Positions 53,735 to 62,281 of a stretch of DNA of 64,000 nt are shown here, one piece after another (positions within the stretch are counted from its first letter, which is position 1; each line of letters opens with the position of its first letter). This DNA comes from Paenibacillus silvisoli. Lineage in GTDB: Bacteria > Bacillota > Bacilli > Paenibacillales > Paenibacillaceae. The stretch is taken from contig NZ_CP133017.1 in NCBI RefSeq assembly GCF_030866765.1, positions 2,586,001-2,650,000 on the forward strand, in the 5' to 3' direction. The notes beneath the pieces are model-generated. The model worked only from the letters and a program-made list of their open reading frames with translations, was not told the DNA's origin and did no database searches. Both the position numbers and the translations under genes were made by a program.

Positions 53735-55089
53735 AGGTAAAGCGCTACGTGGTCAATGCATTACCCGAAGCACTGCCTATGATTCGCAATGAGCTTGGCG
53801 TGGACGCCATTATATTGAATACGAAAGAGATTCGCGTCGGCGGATTTCTCGGCATGTTCGGCAAGAAAAAAACGGAGGTCATCGCAGCGGTGGAAGCAGG
53901 CGGAGGCGGCGGTACGGCTGTAAAGCCGGCAGCTCGCCCGCAGCCTGTACCTGCTGCGGCAAAGCCTGCCGTCAGCGCGGTAACGCCTGAAGCGATCGCA
54001 TCGATCGCGAGCTTGGCTTCTTCCGCGATAGCGGAACGGCAAAGCGCGATGCAGCAGCCAGCGAAACAGGCAGCTGCCGCGCTTCTTAAGCTGGAAGCGA
54101 CGGAAATGGAATTGCCGCCTCTCAACTCTGCTGCCGCTTATGAGGCCCGAACGGGGGTCAAGGCGCCGCCGGCTTCGGCAAGCCTCAAGCCGCGCATGTC
54201 GGAGGACGATCTTCTAGATGAAATCCGCGATATGAAGCAGTGGATTATGCGGATGTCTAAGCAGCAGCAGCTGCAGGCCAGACCGGAAGCGCTGCAGTCG
54301 CTCTACGATCGGCTGCTCGATCAAGAAGTGAGCCAAGCGTTGGCTGACAAACTGCTGGAGCAAGTGGAGCTGAAGCTCGAAGAGTCTGACCTGCTCGATC
54401 AGCAGTCAGGCGCTATCGATCGTGCCGACGTTTGGCGCTTCGCCGAACAGACGCTGCTGGATTGGTTGAAAGGCCTGGATGCGGGCGTCATCGGCAGCGA
54501 TACGCAAGTCATTCATTTTGTCGGACCTACCGGCGTCGGCAAAACGACTTCCATCGCCAAGCTTGCGGCGGAGCAAACGTTAAAGTCCGGTCGCAAAGTC
54601 GGCTTTATCACATCGGATACATACCGAATCGCTGCCGTCGATCAGCTGCGGACTTATGCCACGATCTTGAATGTGCCGCTAGAGGTTGTCTTCTCGCCGT
54701 CAGAGGTGGCGAGAGCGTTCAAGCAGCTTGAAGACCGCGAGCTGATCTTCATGGATACGGCCGGCAGAAATTTCCGCAACGAGCTGTACGTGTCGGAAGT
54801 GAACAGCCTGCTCCAGACCAACAAACGTGCGGAGACGTTCCTCGTGCTTAGCTTGACAGGGAAGTTCAAGGATATGTCGATGGTCGCCGAAAATTTCGCC
54901 AAATACGGCATCGACCGGGTGCTATATACGAAGCAGGATGAAACGAACGCTAACGGCGCGATTTTGAACCTGGCTATGGAGCATGGGTTGCGCCCTACGT
55001 ACATTGCATACGGGCAAACGGTTCCTGACGATATAGCGCCATTCAAGGCTTCGAGCTATGTTTCGCAATTATTGGGGGCAGCTCAATGA
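53731..55089 (+). CDS. flhF: SRP-like GTPase FlhF
   Basis: FlhF determines flagellar position and number with FlhG. The 452-residue protein has an N-terminal B domain (MKVKRYVVNALPEALPMIRNELG), an Ala/Pro-rich linker (about 55-150), a helical N domain and the GTPase domain: [18 protein letters not shown] (about 264-281), DTYRIAAVDQL, DTAGRNF and the TKQDET guanine-specificity motif. It belongs to the same GTPase class as Ffh and FtsY. It overlaps flhG. Confidence 0.96.
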   Translation: MKVKRYVVNALPEALPMIRNELGVDAIILNTKEIRVGGFLGMFGKKKTEVIAAVEAGGGGGTAVKPAARPQPVPAAAKPAVSAVTPEAIASIASLASSAIAERQSAMQQPAKQAAAALLKLEATEMELPPLNSAAAYEARTGVKAPPASASLKPRMSEDDLLDEIRDMKQWIMRMSKQQQLQARPEALQSLYDRLLDQEVSQALADKLLEQVELKLEESDLLDQQSGAIDRADVWRFAEQTLLDWLKGLDAGVIGSDTQVIHFVGPTGVGKTTSIAKLAAEQTLKSGRKVGFITSDTYRIAAVDQLRTYATILNVPLEVVFSPSEVARAFKQLEDRELIFMDTAGRNFRNELYVSEVNSLLQTNKRAETFLVLSLTGKFKDMSMVAENFAKYGIDRVLYTKQDETNANGAILNLAMEHGLRPTYIAYGQTVPDDIAPFKASSYVSQLLGAAQ

Positions 55090-55958
55090 TAAACGATCAG
55101 GCTCAAGCCCTCCGCAATTTGGTTCGCCATCATGAACAGAAGACCGAGGAGCGGTCCACTCGCGTTATTACCGTCACGAGCGGCAAAGGCGGAGTCGGCA
55201 AGTCCAATTTCAGCTTGAACTTTGCGCTGGCTTTGCAGCGGGTGGGGTTGAAGGTGCTCATTTTCGATGCCGATATCGGGATGGCCAATATCGACGTGTT
55301 AATGGGCGTTTCCTCCCCTTACAGTCTTTATCATCTTCTTAAACAGGAGAAGACCATCTTGGATATTATCCAGGAAGGTCCCGGAGGCGTTCATTTTATC
55401 GCCGGCGGTTCCGGATTTACCGATTTGCTCGATTTGTCCGCGGCGCAGCTGGATTTCTTCTCGGATCAGATTAATAGGCTGCACGGTCAATACGACGTCA
55501 TCCTGTTCGATACGGGAGCGGGGTTGTCGAAGGAAACGGTCAGGTTTATTGCTTCCGCGCAGGAAACGATTGTCGTGACGACGCCGGAACCGACTTCGAT
55601 CACGGATGCCTATGCGCTGATCAAGATGGTAACGGCCATGGAGCATGATGTGAAATTTAAGCTGGTTGTCAACCGTGCGGCCGACAACAAAGAAGGCCAT
55701 GCAACCGCAGACAAGATCGGCCTTGTGTCCCAGCGCTTCCTCAATATAGAGCTGCCCGTGCTGGGCATTTTGCCGGATGATCCGAATGTGATGAAGGCCG
55801 TCAAGAAGCAGGTGCCTTTCTCTATTGCATACCCGGGTTCGGACGCGACGAAATCGATTATGGAAATTGCCAGACGGTTCGCCGACGTCCCCGCGGCTCC
55901 AGCTTCGAGCGGCGGTGTCAAAGGGTTTTTACATAAGATGTTCAGACTATCACATTGA
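55086..55958 (+). CDS. flhG: MinD-like ATPase FlhG (YlxH)
   Basis: FlhG is the MinD-type partner of FlhF that controls flagellar pattern and C-ring assembly. The 290-residue product has an N-terminal FlhF-activating helix (DQAQALRNLVRHHEQ), the deviant Walker A SGKGGVGKSNFSLN, and DADIGMANIDVLMG. A C-terminal basic/hydrophobic tail (GFLHKMFRLSH) fits membrane targeting. ATGA overlap with flhF. Confidence 0.95.
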   Translation: MINDQAQALRNLVRHHEQKTEERSTRVITVTSGKGGVGKSNFSLNFALALQRVGLKVLIFDADIGMANIDVLMGVSSPYSLYHLLKQEKTILDIIQEGPGGVHFIAGGSGFTDLLDLSAAQLDFFSDQINRLHGQYDVILFDTGAGLSKETVRFIASAQETIVVTTPEPTSITDAYALIKMVTAMEHDVKFKLVVNRAADNKEGHATADKIGLVSQRFLNIELPVLGILPDDPNVMKAVKKQVPFSIAYPGSDATKSIMEIARRFADVPAAPASSGGVKGFLHKMFRLSH

Positions 55959-55984
55959 TCCTTTGAAAATAAGGGGGCGCGCCG

Positions 55985-57328
55985 ATGCAAGCTACTGCTC
56001 GCGTTTTAGTTGTTGACGATTCCGCATTCATGCGGAAAATTCTTTGTGATCTCATTGCGGTGGATCCTCAGTTTGAAATTATTGCCACCGCCAACAACGG
56101 CCGCGAGGCTGTCGAAGCCGTTCGGACGCTGAAACCGGATGTCATTACGATGGACCTGGAAATGCCCGAGATGAATGGGCTCGAAGCGCTGGGCCGCATT
56201 ATGCGCATCCACCCGGTGCCGATTATCATGCTGTCCAGCATTAGCGACGATGGAACGAGAGAGACGATCAAGGCGCTGCAAAACGGCGCATTCGACTTCA
56301 TTCGTAAACCTTCCGGTCCGATGTCGCCCGATATTCATATGGTAGGCGAGCAATTGCTGGAGAAGCTGCGCATCGCGGTATTGACCAAGCGCCATTCGTA
56401 CTTGTTCCAGACGCCGCAACCGCAGCAAGCCCCGGCCCCGGCACCTAAGAAGCCGGCTGCTACGCCGAAATCTACCGCGACGATTAGCTTTCAAGCGCCG
56501 CTGACGCCGCCGCCTAGTAAAGTCGAGCCGGCCGAGAAGCCGCTCAAGCCGGCTGCGGATGACATTGCGCAGCCAACAACCAAGCCGGCGAGCCGCAAGC
56601 CGCAAGCGCAACCCGAGCCGGCTCCAGCCGATACGCATAAACGAGCGCTTAAGCGTGAAGAAGCACCGCAAGCGCCGTTTGCGGATTTCGAAGCGGAGCT
56701 GGAAATTGCGGCATCGGCAATCAAGCCGAAGAAGCCGGTTCCCACTAAGACGTTCAAGCACTTGGTCGCGATCGGCACGTCAACGGGCGGGCCGCGCGCC
56801 CTTCACGAGGTCATTACGACGCTGCCGATCGATTTTCCGGCTCCGGTACTTGTCGTTCAGCACATGCCGCCGAAATTCACGCGTTCGTTGGCACAGCGTC
56901 TGGACTCTTTCAGTTCGCTGAACGTAACGGAAGCTGCTCACGGCGATCGCGTGCAGGCCGGCGTCGTGTATATCGCCCCCGGCGGCTACCACTTGGAGCT
57001 TGCCAAGGATGCCGGCGGCTACTTGATTAAATTGTCGGAGGAAGCGCCGCGCGGCGGTCATCGTCCTTCGGTCGACACGATGTTTGAATCTTGCGCCGCA
57101 TATCCGGAGCTTCGCCGGCATGCCGTCATTATGACCGGCATGGGCAGCGACGGGGTTAAGGGCATGAAAGCGCTGAACGATAGCGGTGCTGACAGCGCGA
57201 TTGCCGAAGCGGAGGAATCGTGCGTCGTTTACGGCATGCCGCGTTCCGCGGTAGAAGCGGGAGTCGCCAAATCGATCGTGCCGCTTCGCCAAATTGCCGC
57301 AGCCATTACTAGCGCAGTTCGAAAGTAA
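55985..57328 (+). CDS. cheB: Chemotaxis methylesterase CheB
   Basis: CheB removes methyl groups (and deamidates glutamines) on chemoreceptors for adaptation. The 447-residue protein has a receiver domain with phosphorylated Asp57 (VITMDLEMPEMNG). An unusually long Pro/Lys/Ala-rich linker (about residues 142-256) leads to the esterase domain with catalytic Ser in IGTSTGGPRAL, His in VVQHMPPKF and Asp in MTGMGSDGVKG. The linker makes it about 90 residues longer than B. subtilis CheB. AAGGGGGC precedes the ATG. Confidence 0.96.
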   Translation: MQATARVLVVDDSAFMRKILCDLIAVDPQFEIIATANNGREAVEAVRTLKPDVITMDLEMPEMNGLEALGRIMRIHPVPIIMLSSISDDGTRETIKALQNGAFDFIRKPSGPMSPDIHMVGEQLLEKLRIAVLTKRHSYLFQTPQPQQAPAPAPKKPAATPKSTATISFQAPLTPPPSKVEPAEKPLKPAADDIAQPTTKPASRKPQAQPEPAPADTHKRALKREEAPQAPFADFEAELEIAASAIKPKKPVPTKTFKHLVAIGTSTGGPRALHEVITTLPIDFPAPVLVVQHMPPKFTRSLAQRLDSFSSLNVTEAAHGDRVQAGVVYIAPGGYHLELAKDAGGYLIKLSEEAPRGGHRPSVDTMFESCAAYPELRRHAVIMTGMGSDGVKGMKALNDSGADSAIAEAEESCVVYGMPRSAVEAGVAKSIVPLRQIAAAITSAVRK

Positions 57329-57375
57329 AGCCTACATAATCGTACCGCAATCATTTATACAGGAGGTGCATGGAA

Positions 57376-59448
57376 ATGGATATGAGCGATTATCTATCAA
57401 TGTTTATCGATGAATCCAATGATCATTTACAAGCGTTAAACGAAAATTTGTTGAAGCTGGAAAGCGCGCCTGAAGATATCAGCATCGTCCAAGTCATTTT
57501 CCGTTCCGCCCATACGTTAAAAGGCATGTCCGCGACCATGGGCTTCGAAGATCTCGCTTCCCTTACGCATGAAATGGAAAACGTGCTCGATCTTGTCCGC
57601 AACAACAAGCTCAAGATGGATAACTTTATTTTCGATACGCTGTTCAAAGGGCTGGATGCGCTGGAGTCGATGGTGCAGGACATCATCGGCGGAGGAACCG
57701 GCAAGGCGGACGTTACGCCGATTGTCGCTAACCTTCAAGCGATCGTGAAAGGCGATTACAACAGCGCAGGAGCATCCTCAAGCAGTACCGCTGCAGCAGG
57801 AAGCAATGGCGACGCATCGAGCCTGGATGAGTTCCAAAGCTCGATTCTACTGCAATCCATTGATGCTGGACTGTCCGTATTCCATGTTGTCGTCACCGTT
57901 CGCGAAGATTGCGTCCTGAAAGCGGCTCGCGCTTATATGGTGTTCGACTTCCTGGAGCGTAGCGGGGAGATCGTCAAGTCTACGCCAAGCGTTCAAGATA
58001 TCGAGCAGGAGAAATTTGACCGCTCGTTCACCGTTTTTACGATCGCCAGCATTTCGGAAGAAGAGCTGCGCAAAGGCATCGAATCCGTTTCGGAAATCGA
58101 AGGCGCAGCTATTACGAAGCTTGACCGCGAATCGCTGCAGCAGCTTGGTGCAGCGGCAGCGCAGGGCGCACCTGCCGTTTCGGCGAGTCCGATCGCGGCT
58201 CAAGCCGAGGTGAATGCGGCGCGGTCGCAGGCAGCTGCGGCAGCCGCACCGGCAGCTCCTGCAGCGGCATCCGCTCCCGCGGCGGCCGGCGGCAATGTGT
58301 CGCGAACGATCCGCGTCGATATCGAGCGGCTCGACGCGCTCATGAACCTGTTCAGCGAGCTGCTGATCGATCGCGTCCGACTGGAGCAGCTCTCCTCGGA
58401 GATCCGGCGCAACGACTTGACCGAGACCGTTGAGCACATGACCCGCGTCAGCAGCGATTTGCAAAACATCGTGCTGAAGCTGCGGATGGTTCCGGTCGAA
58501 TCGGTATTCAACCGGTTCCCGCGGATGATCCGCGACCTCGCCAAGACGCTCGACAAAAAAGTCGATCTCATTATTACCGGCGCAGATACGGAGCTCGACC
58601 GTACCGTTATCGACGAAATCGGCGATCCGCTCGTCCATCTGCTCCGGAACTCGCTCGATCATGGCATCGAGCCTATTGCAGACCGTATCGCGGCAGGCAA
58701 ATCGGAAACAGGCACGGTTCATCTTCGCGCATTCCATAGCGGCAATCACGTCTTCATAGAAGTTGAAGAGGACGGACGCGGCATCAATCGCGAGAAAGTA
58801 AAACAGATCGCGATCAAGAACGGCGTCGTCACGGCAGACGAAGCGAAGCGGTTGACCGAGAACGAAATCAACATGCTGATCTTCGCGCCGGGCTTCAGCA
58901 CGGCCGATAAAATTTCCGATATTTCCGGACGGGGCGTAGGACTCGACGTCGTGAAGTCCAAAATCTCCTCCCTCGGCGGTCATGTCAGCATCGAATCGAA
59001 GGAAGGCAAGGGAACCAAGTTCTCCATTCAACTGCCGCTTACGCTCTCGATTATTTCCGCGATGCTCGTGAAGCTCGGGACGGAGAAGTACGCGATTCCG
59101 CTTTCTTCGATCGTGGAAACGAGCATCATCCGTCGTGAGCAAATCCGCAAAATTCACGGCAACCGGATGATTGATTACCGCGGCTCGCTCATTCCGCTCA
59201 TTTCACTGAGCCAAGTGCTGGACGCGAAGTCGTTCAAGGAAGAGGAAGAGCAGGAGACGGAAATCGTCGTCATCCGCAAAGGCGACAAGACAGGCGCCAT
59301 TACGGTAGACGAATTCATCGGCCAAAGCGAGATCGTCTTGAAATCGCTGGGCAAATATTTAACGAACATTGAAGCCATCTCAGGAGCAACCATTCTTGGC
59401 GACGGACAAGTCGCTTTGATCGTCGATCCGAATGCGCTTATCAAATAA
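57376..59448 (+). CDS. cheA: Chemotaxis histidine kinase CheA
   Basis: CheA phosphorylates CheY and CheB in response to receptor state. The 690-residue protein has P1 (phospho-acceptor His46 in RSAHTLKGMSATMGF), a P2 domain (about 155-265), an Ala-rich linker, and the P3 dimerisation helices (SRTIRVDIERLDALMNLFSELLIDR). The P4 ATPase domain has the N box HLLRNSLDHGIE and G boxes EEDGRGI and ISGRGVGLDVV, and the CheW-like P5 domain ends the chain. AGGAGGTG lies 7 bases before the ATG at 57376; the ATG at 57370 overlaps it. Confidence 0.97.
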   Translation: MDMSDYLSMFIDESNDHLQALNENLLKLESAPEDISIVQVIFRSAHTLKGMSATMGFEDLASLTHEMENVLDLVRNNKLKMDNFIFDTLFKGLDALESMVQDIIGGGTGKADVTPIVANLQAIVKGDYNSAGASSSSTAAAGSNGDASSLDEFQSSILLQSIDAGLSVFHVVVTVREDCVLKAARAYMVFDFLERSGEIVKSTPSVQDIEQEKFDRSFTVFTIASISEEELRKGIESVSEIEGAAITKLDRESLQQLGAAAAQGAPAVSASPIAAQAEVNAARSQAAAAAAPAAPAAASAPAAAGGNVSRTIRVDIERLDALMNLFSELLIDRVRLEQLSSEIRRNDLTETVEHMTRVSSDLQNIVLKLRMVPVESVFNRFPRMIRDLAKTLDKKVDLIITGADTELDRTVIDEIGDPLVHLLRNSLDHGIEPIADRIAAGKSETGTVHLRAFHSGNHVFIEVEEDGRGINREKVKQIAIKNGVVTADEAKRLTENEINMLIFAPGFSTADKISDISGRGVGLDVVKSKISSLGGHVSIESKEGKGTKFSIQLPLTLSIISAMLVKLGTEKYAIPLSSIVETSIIRREQIRKIHGNRMIDYRGSLIPLISLSQVLDAKSFKEEEEQETEIVVIRKGDKTGAITVDEFIGQSEIVLKSLGKYLTNIEAISGATILGDGQVALIVDPNALIK

Positions 59449-59462
59449 AGGAGGAATAGCGA

Positions 59463-59924
59463 GTGGCTGAGGAAATCAAAGTTATCGTATTTGGCCTGGC
59501 ACACGAGGAATACGGAATCGAGGTCGAGAAGGTACGCACCATCGAGCGCATGATGCCGATCACGCGCGTTCCGAAAACGCCTGCTTTCATTAAAGGCGTC
59601 ATCAATCTCCGCGGCGTCGTGCTTCCGGTTATCGATCTTCGCGGCCGGTTCAATCTGCCGGAAGCGGAAGAAACCGAAAGCTCCCGTATTATTATCGTAG
59701 CGGTCAACGATCTGGAAGTCGGTTTTATCGTCGATTCCGCTAACGACGTCATCGATATCGACGCAGACAGCATCGACTCGCCTCCAGAAGTGGTTGGCGG
59801 TATTAAAGCGAAATATTTGCGCGGTGTTGCCAAAATCGGTGACAGTCGTCTGCTCATCATGCTCAACCTATCCGAGGTTCTCAATAAGAGCGAAATCATC
59901 CAATTGGAAGAGCAAGAGGTTTAA
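59463..59924 (+). CDS. cheW: Chemotaxis coupling protein CheW
   Basis: CheW links CheA to chemoreceptors. The 153-residue product has the two CheW beta-barrel halves, with EYGIEVEKVRTIERM, FIKGVINLRGVVLPVIDLRGRF and VGFIVDSANDVIDI. The GTG start has GGAGGAATAGC upstream. It sits between cheA and cheC as in B. subtilis. Confidence 0.97.
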   Translation: MAEEIKVIVFGLAHEEYGIEVEKVRTIERMMPITRVPKTPAFIKGVINLRGVVLPVIDLRGRFNLPEAEETESSRIIIVAVNDLEVGFIVDSANDVIDIDADSIDSPPEVVGGIKAKYLRGVAKIGDSRLLIMLNLSEVLNKSEIIQLEEQEV

Positions 59925-59929
59925 ACATC

Positions 59930-60550
59930 GTGAATCCACTAGCGAAGCTCGAAGCATTCAAGCTTGATGTTTTGAAGGAAGTCGGTAACATCGGTGCCGG
60001 CAACGCGGCAACGGCGCTGTCCAGACTTCTGGACAAGCCTGTCGATATGAATGTGCCCACTGTCAGCTTAATCCCCTTCGAACAAGTCGCAGACCGCGTC
60101 GGAGGGTTTGAACAGGTCGTAATCGCGGTTTTTCTTCGGGTTGAAGGCGACGCGCCCGGGAATATGTTCTTCCTCATCGAGGAGCATTCGGCCCGAAAGC
60201 TGCTGCGCAGCTTGCTTTCTATCGAGTCTTCAGAAGAAGCGGGCTATTCCGAAATGGAATTTTCCGCGTTGAGTGAAATCGGAAACATCTTAGCGGGTTC
60301 TTATTTATCATCTCTGGCCGATTTTACTCAATTGAGCATGTCACCGACCGTCCCTGCCATCGCAGTGGATATGGCCGGAGCAATTTTGAGTTATGGACTT
60401 GTTCAATACGGTGAAATGGGCGATTCCGCGCTATTGATCAATACCACGTTTCTGGAAGGACGGGAAGAGCTTGCGGGTCATTTCTTCCTCATCCCGGACC
60501 CTGAATCGTTTGGTAAAATATTCAGCGCCTTAGGAGTGCCTAACGAATGA
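59930..60550 (+). CDS. cheC: CheY-P phosphatase CheC
   Basis: CheC dephosphorylates CheY-P and is stimulated by CheD. The 206-residue protein has two pseudo-symmetric phosphatase helices, LKEVGNIGAGNAATAL (near 17-32) and LSEIGNILAGSYLSSL (near 115-130), each with the Glu and Asn needed for catalysis. The GTG start follows AGAGGTTTAAACATC. It overlaps cheD by 4 bases (ATGA). Confidence 0.96.
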   Translation: MNPLAKLEAFKLDVLKEVGNIGAGNAATALSRLLDKPVDMNVPTVSLIPFEQVADRVGGFEQVVIAVFLRVEGDAPGNMFFLIEEHSARKLLRSLLSIESSEEAGYSEMEFSALSEIGNILAGSYLSSLADFTQLSMSPTVPAIAVDMAGAILSYGLVQYGEMGDSALLINTTFLEGREELAGHFFLIPDPESFGKIFSALGVPNE

Positions 60551-61041
60551 TGCAGGATAATCTCGTAAAAGTGGGCATGGCCGATCTGCAGATTGCGTCG
60601 AACGGCGCGATTTTGAAAACGACAGGTCTCGGTTCATGCGTAGGCTTGACTTTGTTTGACGAGCGCTCGAAGGTGGCAGGCATGATTCACGTCATGCTGC
60701 CATCTTCCGAGATCGCAAGAGAGGCTCCGATCAATGTCGCGAAATATGCGGATACGTCGGTCCCTCATTTGATTCAACTGATGAAGCAAGCAGGCGCAGA
60801 ACCGAGAAGATTCGTTGCCAAAATGGCAGGCGGCGCGCAAATGTTCGCTTTCAGCTCGAACAGCGACTCGATGCGGATCGGTCCGCGCAACGTCGAGTCC
60901 TGCAAAGAGATGCTGCGTCAGTTTTCCATCCCGCTCATTGCGGAGGATACCGGCGCGAATTACGGGAGAACGATCGAATTTAACAGTTTGAGCGGCGTAC
61001 TCGTCATACGCAGCGTGCAGCAAGGAGTAAAGGAGATTTAA
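60547..61041 (+). CDS. cheD: Chemoreceptor glutamine deamidase CheD
   Basis: CheD deamidates receptor glutamines and is regulated by CheC. The 164-residue product shows the catalytic Cys in TTGLGSCVGLTLFD and His in AGMIHVMLP, and the family motif FVAKMAGGAQMF. Start ATG at 60547 (overlap with cheC) or the next codon, also ATG. Confidence 0.96.
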   Translation: MMQDNLVKVGMADLQIASNGAILKTTGLGSCVGLTLFDERSKVAGMIHVMLPSSEIAREAPINVAKYADTSVPHLIQLMKQAGAEPRRFVAKMAGGAQMFAFSSNSDSMRIGPRNVESCKEMLRQFSIPLIAEDTGANYGRTIEFNSLSGVLVIRSVQQGVKEI

Positions 61042-61042
61042 C

Positions 61043-61471
61043 ATGGTTGGTTCATGGCGCTGGAATGTGACGCTTGGAGTCGGCGGCAGTTTGCTTACGT
61101 TTTTCTTTTCGCTGGGCAGTAATGGGCTGGCGATTACCAGCCTCCGGTGCCTGTATGCTTTTGCTGCCTTTTTCGCTTTGGCATTTGTTTTTCGTATCGT
61201 TGCCGCTTCGATTTTTCCGCCTGTCACATCCGCTGCCGCGACTGAGCAGACGGGTGACGAAAGTGCGAAGGGACAATCGGTCGATTACGCAACCCCGGAT
61301 CAAAGCGATGAGTTGAATGAATTGCTAAAACATCAAATGGATGGAAACGTAGTGCTTGAGTCTGGCCAAGAACCGAATTTTCAACCGCTGAAGCCTCCGA
61401 AATTAGTATCAACGCAGAACAGAGACCCTGAAGATTTGGCAAAAGCAATACGTCACCTAACAGGAGGGTGA
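61043..61471 (+). CDS. Unrecognised membrane protein between cheD and sigD
   Basis: I do not recognise this 142-residue protein. Two hydrophobic segments are visible (about residues 9-28, TLGVGGSLLTFFFSLGSNGLA; and 36-57, CLYAFAAFFALAFVFRIVAASIF), followed by a soluble acidic tail of about 85 residues without known motif (PDQSDELNELLKHQMDG; RDPEDLAKAIRHL). AAGGAGAT precedes the ATG. It starts 1 base after cheD and overlaps the sigD ribosome-binding region. In B. subtilis cheD is followed directly by sigD, with the membrane protein SwrB after sigD; I see no residue-level similarity to SwrB. Confidence 0.85.
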   Translation: MVGSWRWNVTLGVGGSLLTFFFSLGSNGLAITSLRCLYAFAAFFALAFVFRIVAASIFPPVTSAAATEQTGDESAKGQSVDYATPDQSDELNELLKHQMDGNVVLESGQEPNFQPLKPPKLVSTQNRDPEDLAKAIRHLTGG

Positions 61472-61476
61472 ATCCG

Positions 61477-62262
61477 ATGATTGAGCCGAAAGCGCCTCAT
61501 TTGTCTAACATCGAGATTTGGCAGAAGTGGAAAGAAGACGGGGACATTGATGCAAAGAAACGGCTAATCGAGCATTATTTGACCTTGGTTGATTATGTAA
61601 CGAACCGGATGATCGTCGGCTTGCCGAAGAACGTCTCCAAAGACGATCTGGCAAGCAATGGCGTCATGGGGCTGATTGATGCGATCGAGAAGTTCGACTA
61701 TAGGCGCGGACTTCAATTCGAAACGTATGCTTCGTGGCGAATCCGGGGAGCGATTATCGACGGCCTCCGTCAAGGAGACTGGGTACCGCGTTCGGTTCGC
61801 GAAAAAGCGAAACGGATCGAAGAGGCGTATCAGCTCTTGGAACAGCGGTACATGCGTTCGGTAACCGATTCGGAAATCAGCCGGTATTTGGACGTTTCCG
61901 AGAAGGATTTCGGCGTCATGCTGCAGGAAATTGCCGTTACGACGGTATGCTCGCTCGAGGATCCGATCCGCGAAGAGGAGTCGGAAACCAGATTGTCGCT
62001 GCTGGTCGACGAGAAGGCGAAAAACCCGGATTACAAGGTACATGAGTTTTATTTGAAGGAATCGCTTATTCGCGGAATCGATCGTCTAACGGAGAAAGAG
62101 AGAACCGTAATTTCTCTGTTCTACTATGAGGAGTTGTCACTGAGCGAAATCGCGGAAGTGATGTCATTGTCGCCTTCGCGGATCTCGCAGCTCCATTCCA
62201 AAGCAATTTTGAGACTACGGGGTGCATTAGAAAAACAAAAGGACCAATTAATGCAGCATTAG
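61477..62262 (+). CDS. sigD: RNA polymerase sigma factor for flagellar operon (SigD/FliA)
   Basis: SigD directs transcription of late flagellar, motility and autolysin genes. The 261-residue protein has sigma region 2 (LIEHYLTLVDYVTNRM ... GLIDAIEKFDYRRGLQFETYASWRIRGAIIDGLRQGDWVPRS), region 3, and region 4 with the helix-turn-helix EELSLSEIAEVMSLSPSRISQLHSKAI. The ATG at 61477 has AGGAGGGTG 6-8 bases upstream; the GTG at 61468 lies inside that site. It is at the end of the fla/che operon, so timing of its expression follows operon length. Confidence 0.97.
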   Translation: MIEPKAPHLSNIEIWQKWKEDGDIDAKKRLIEHYLTLVDYVTNRMIVGLPKNVSKDDLASNGVMGLIDAIEKFDYRRGLQFETYASWRIRGAIIDGLRQGDWVPRSVREKAKRIEEAYQLLEQRYMRSVTDSEISRYLDVSEKDFGVMLQEIAVTTVCSLEDPIREEESETRLSLLVDEKAKNPDYKVHEFYLKESLIRGIDRLTEKERTVISLFYYEELSLSEIAEVMSLSPSRISQLHSKAILRLRGALEKQKDQLMQH

Positions 62263-62281
62263 CGAATAAGGGGGGCCAGTT

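Noticed and set aside
57847..59157. Antisense open frame of 436 codons over cheA
   Set aside because: Shadow of cheA; no start signal and no family features.
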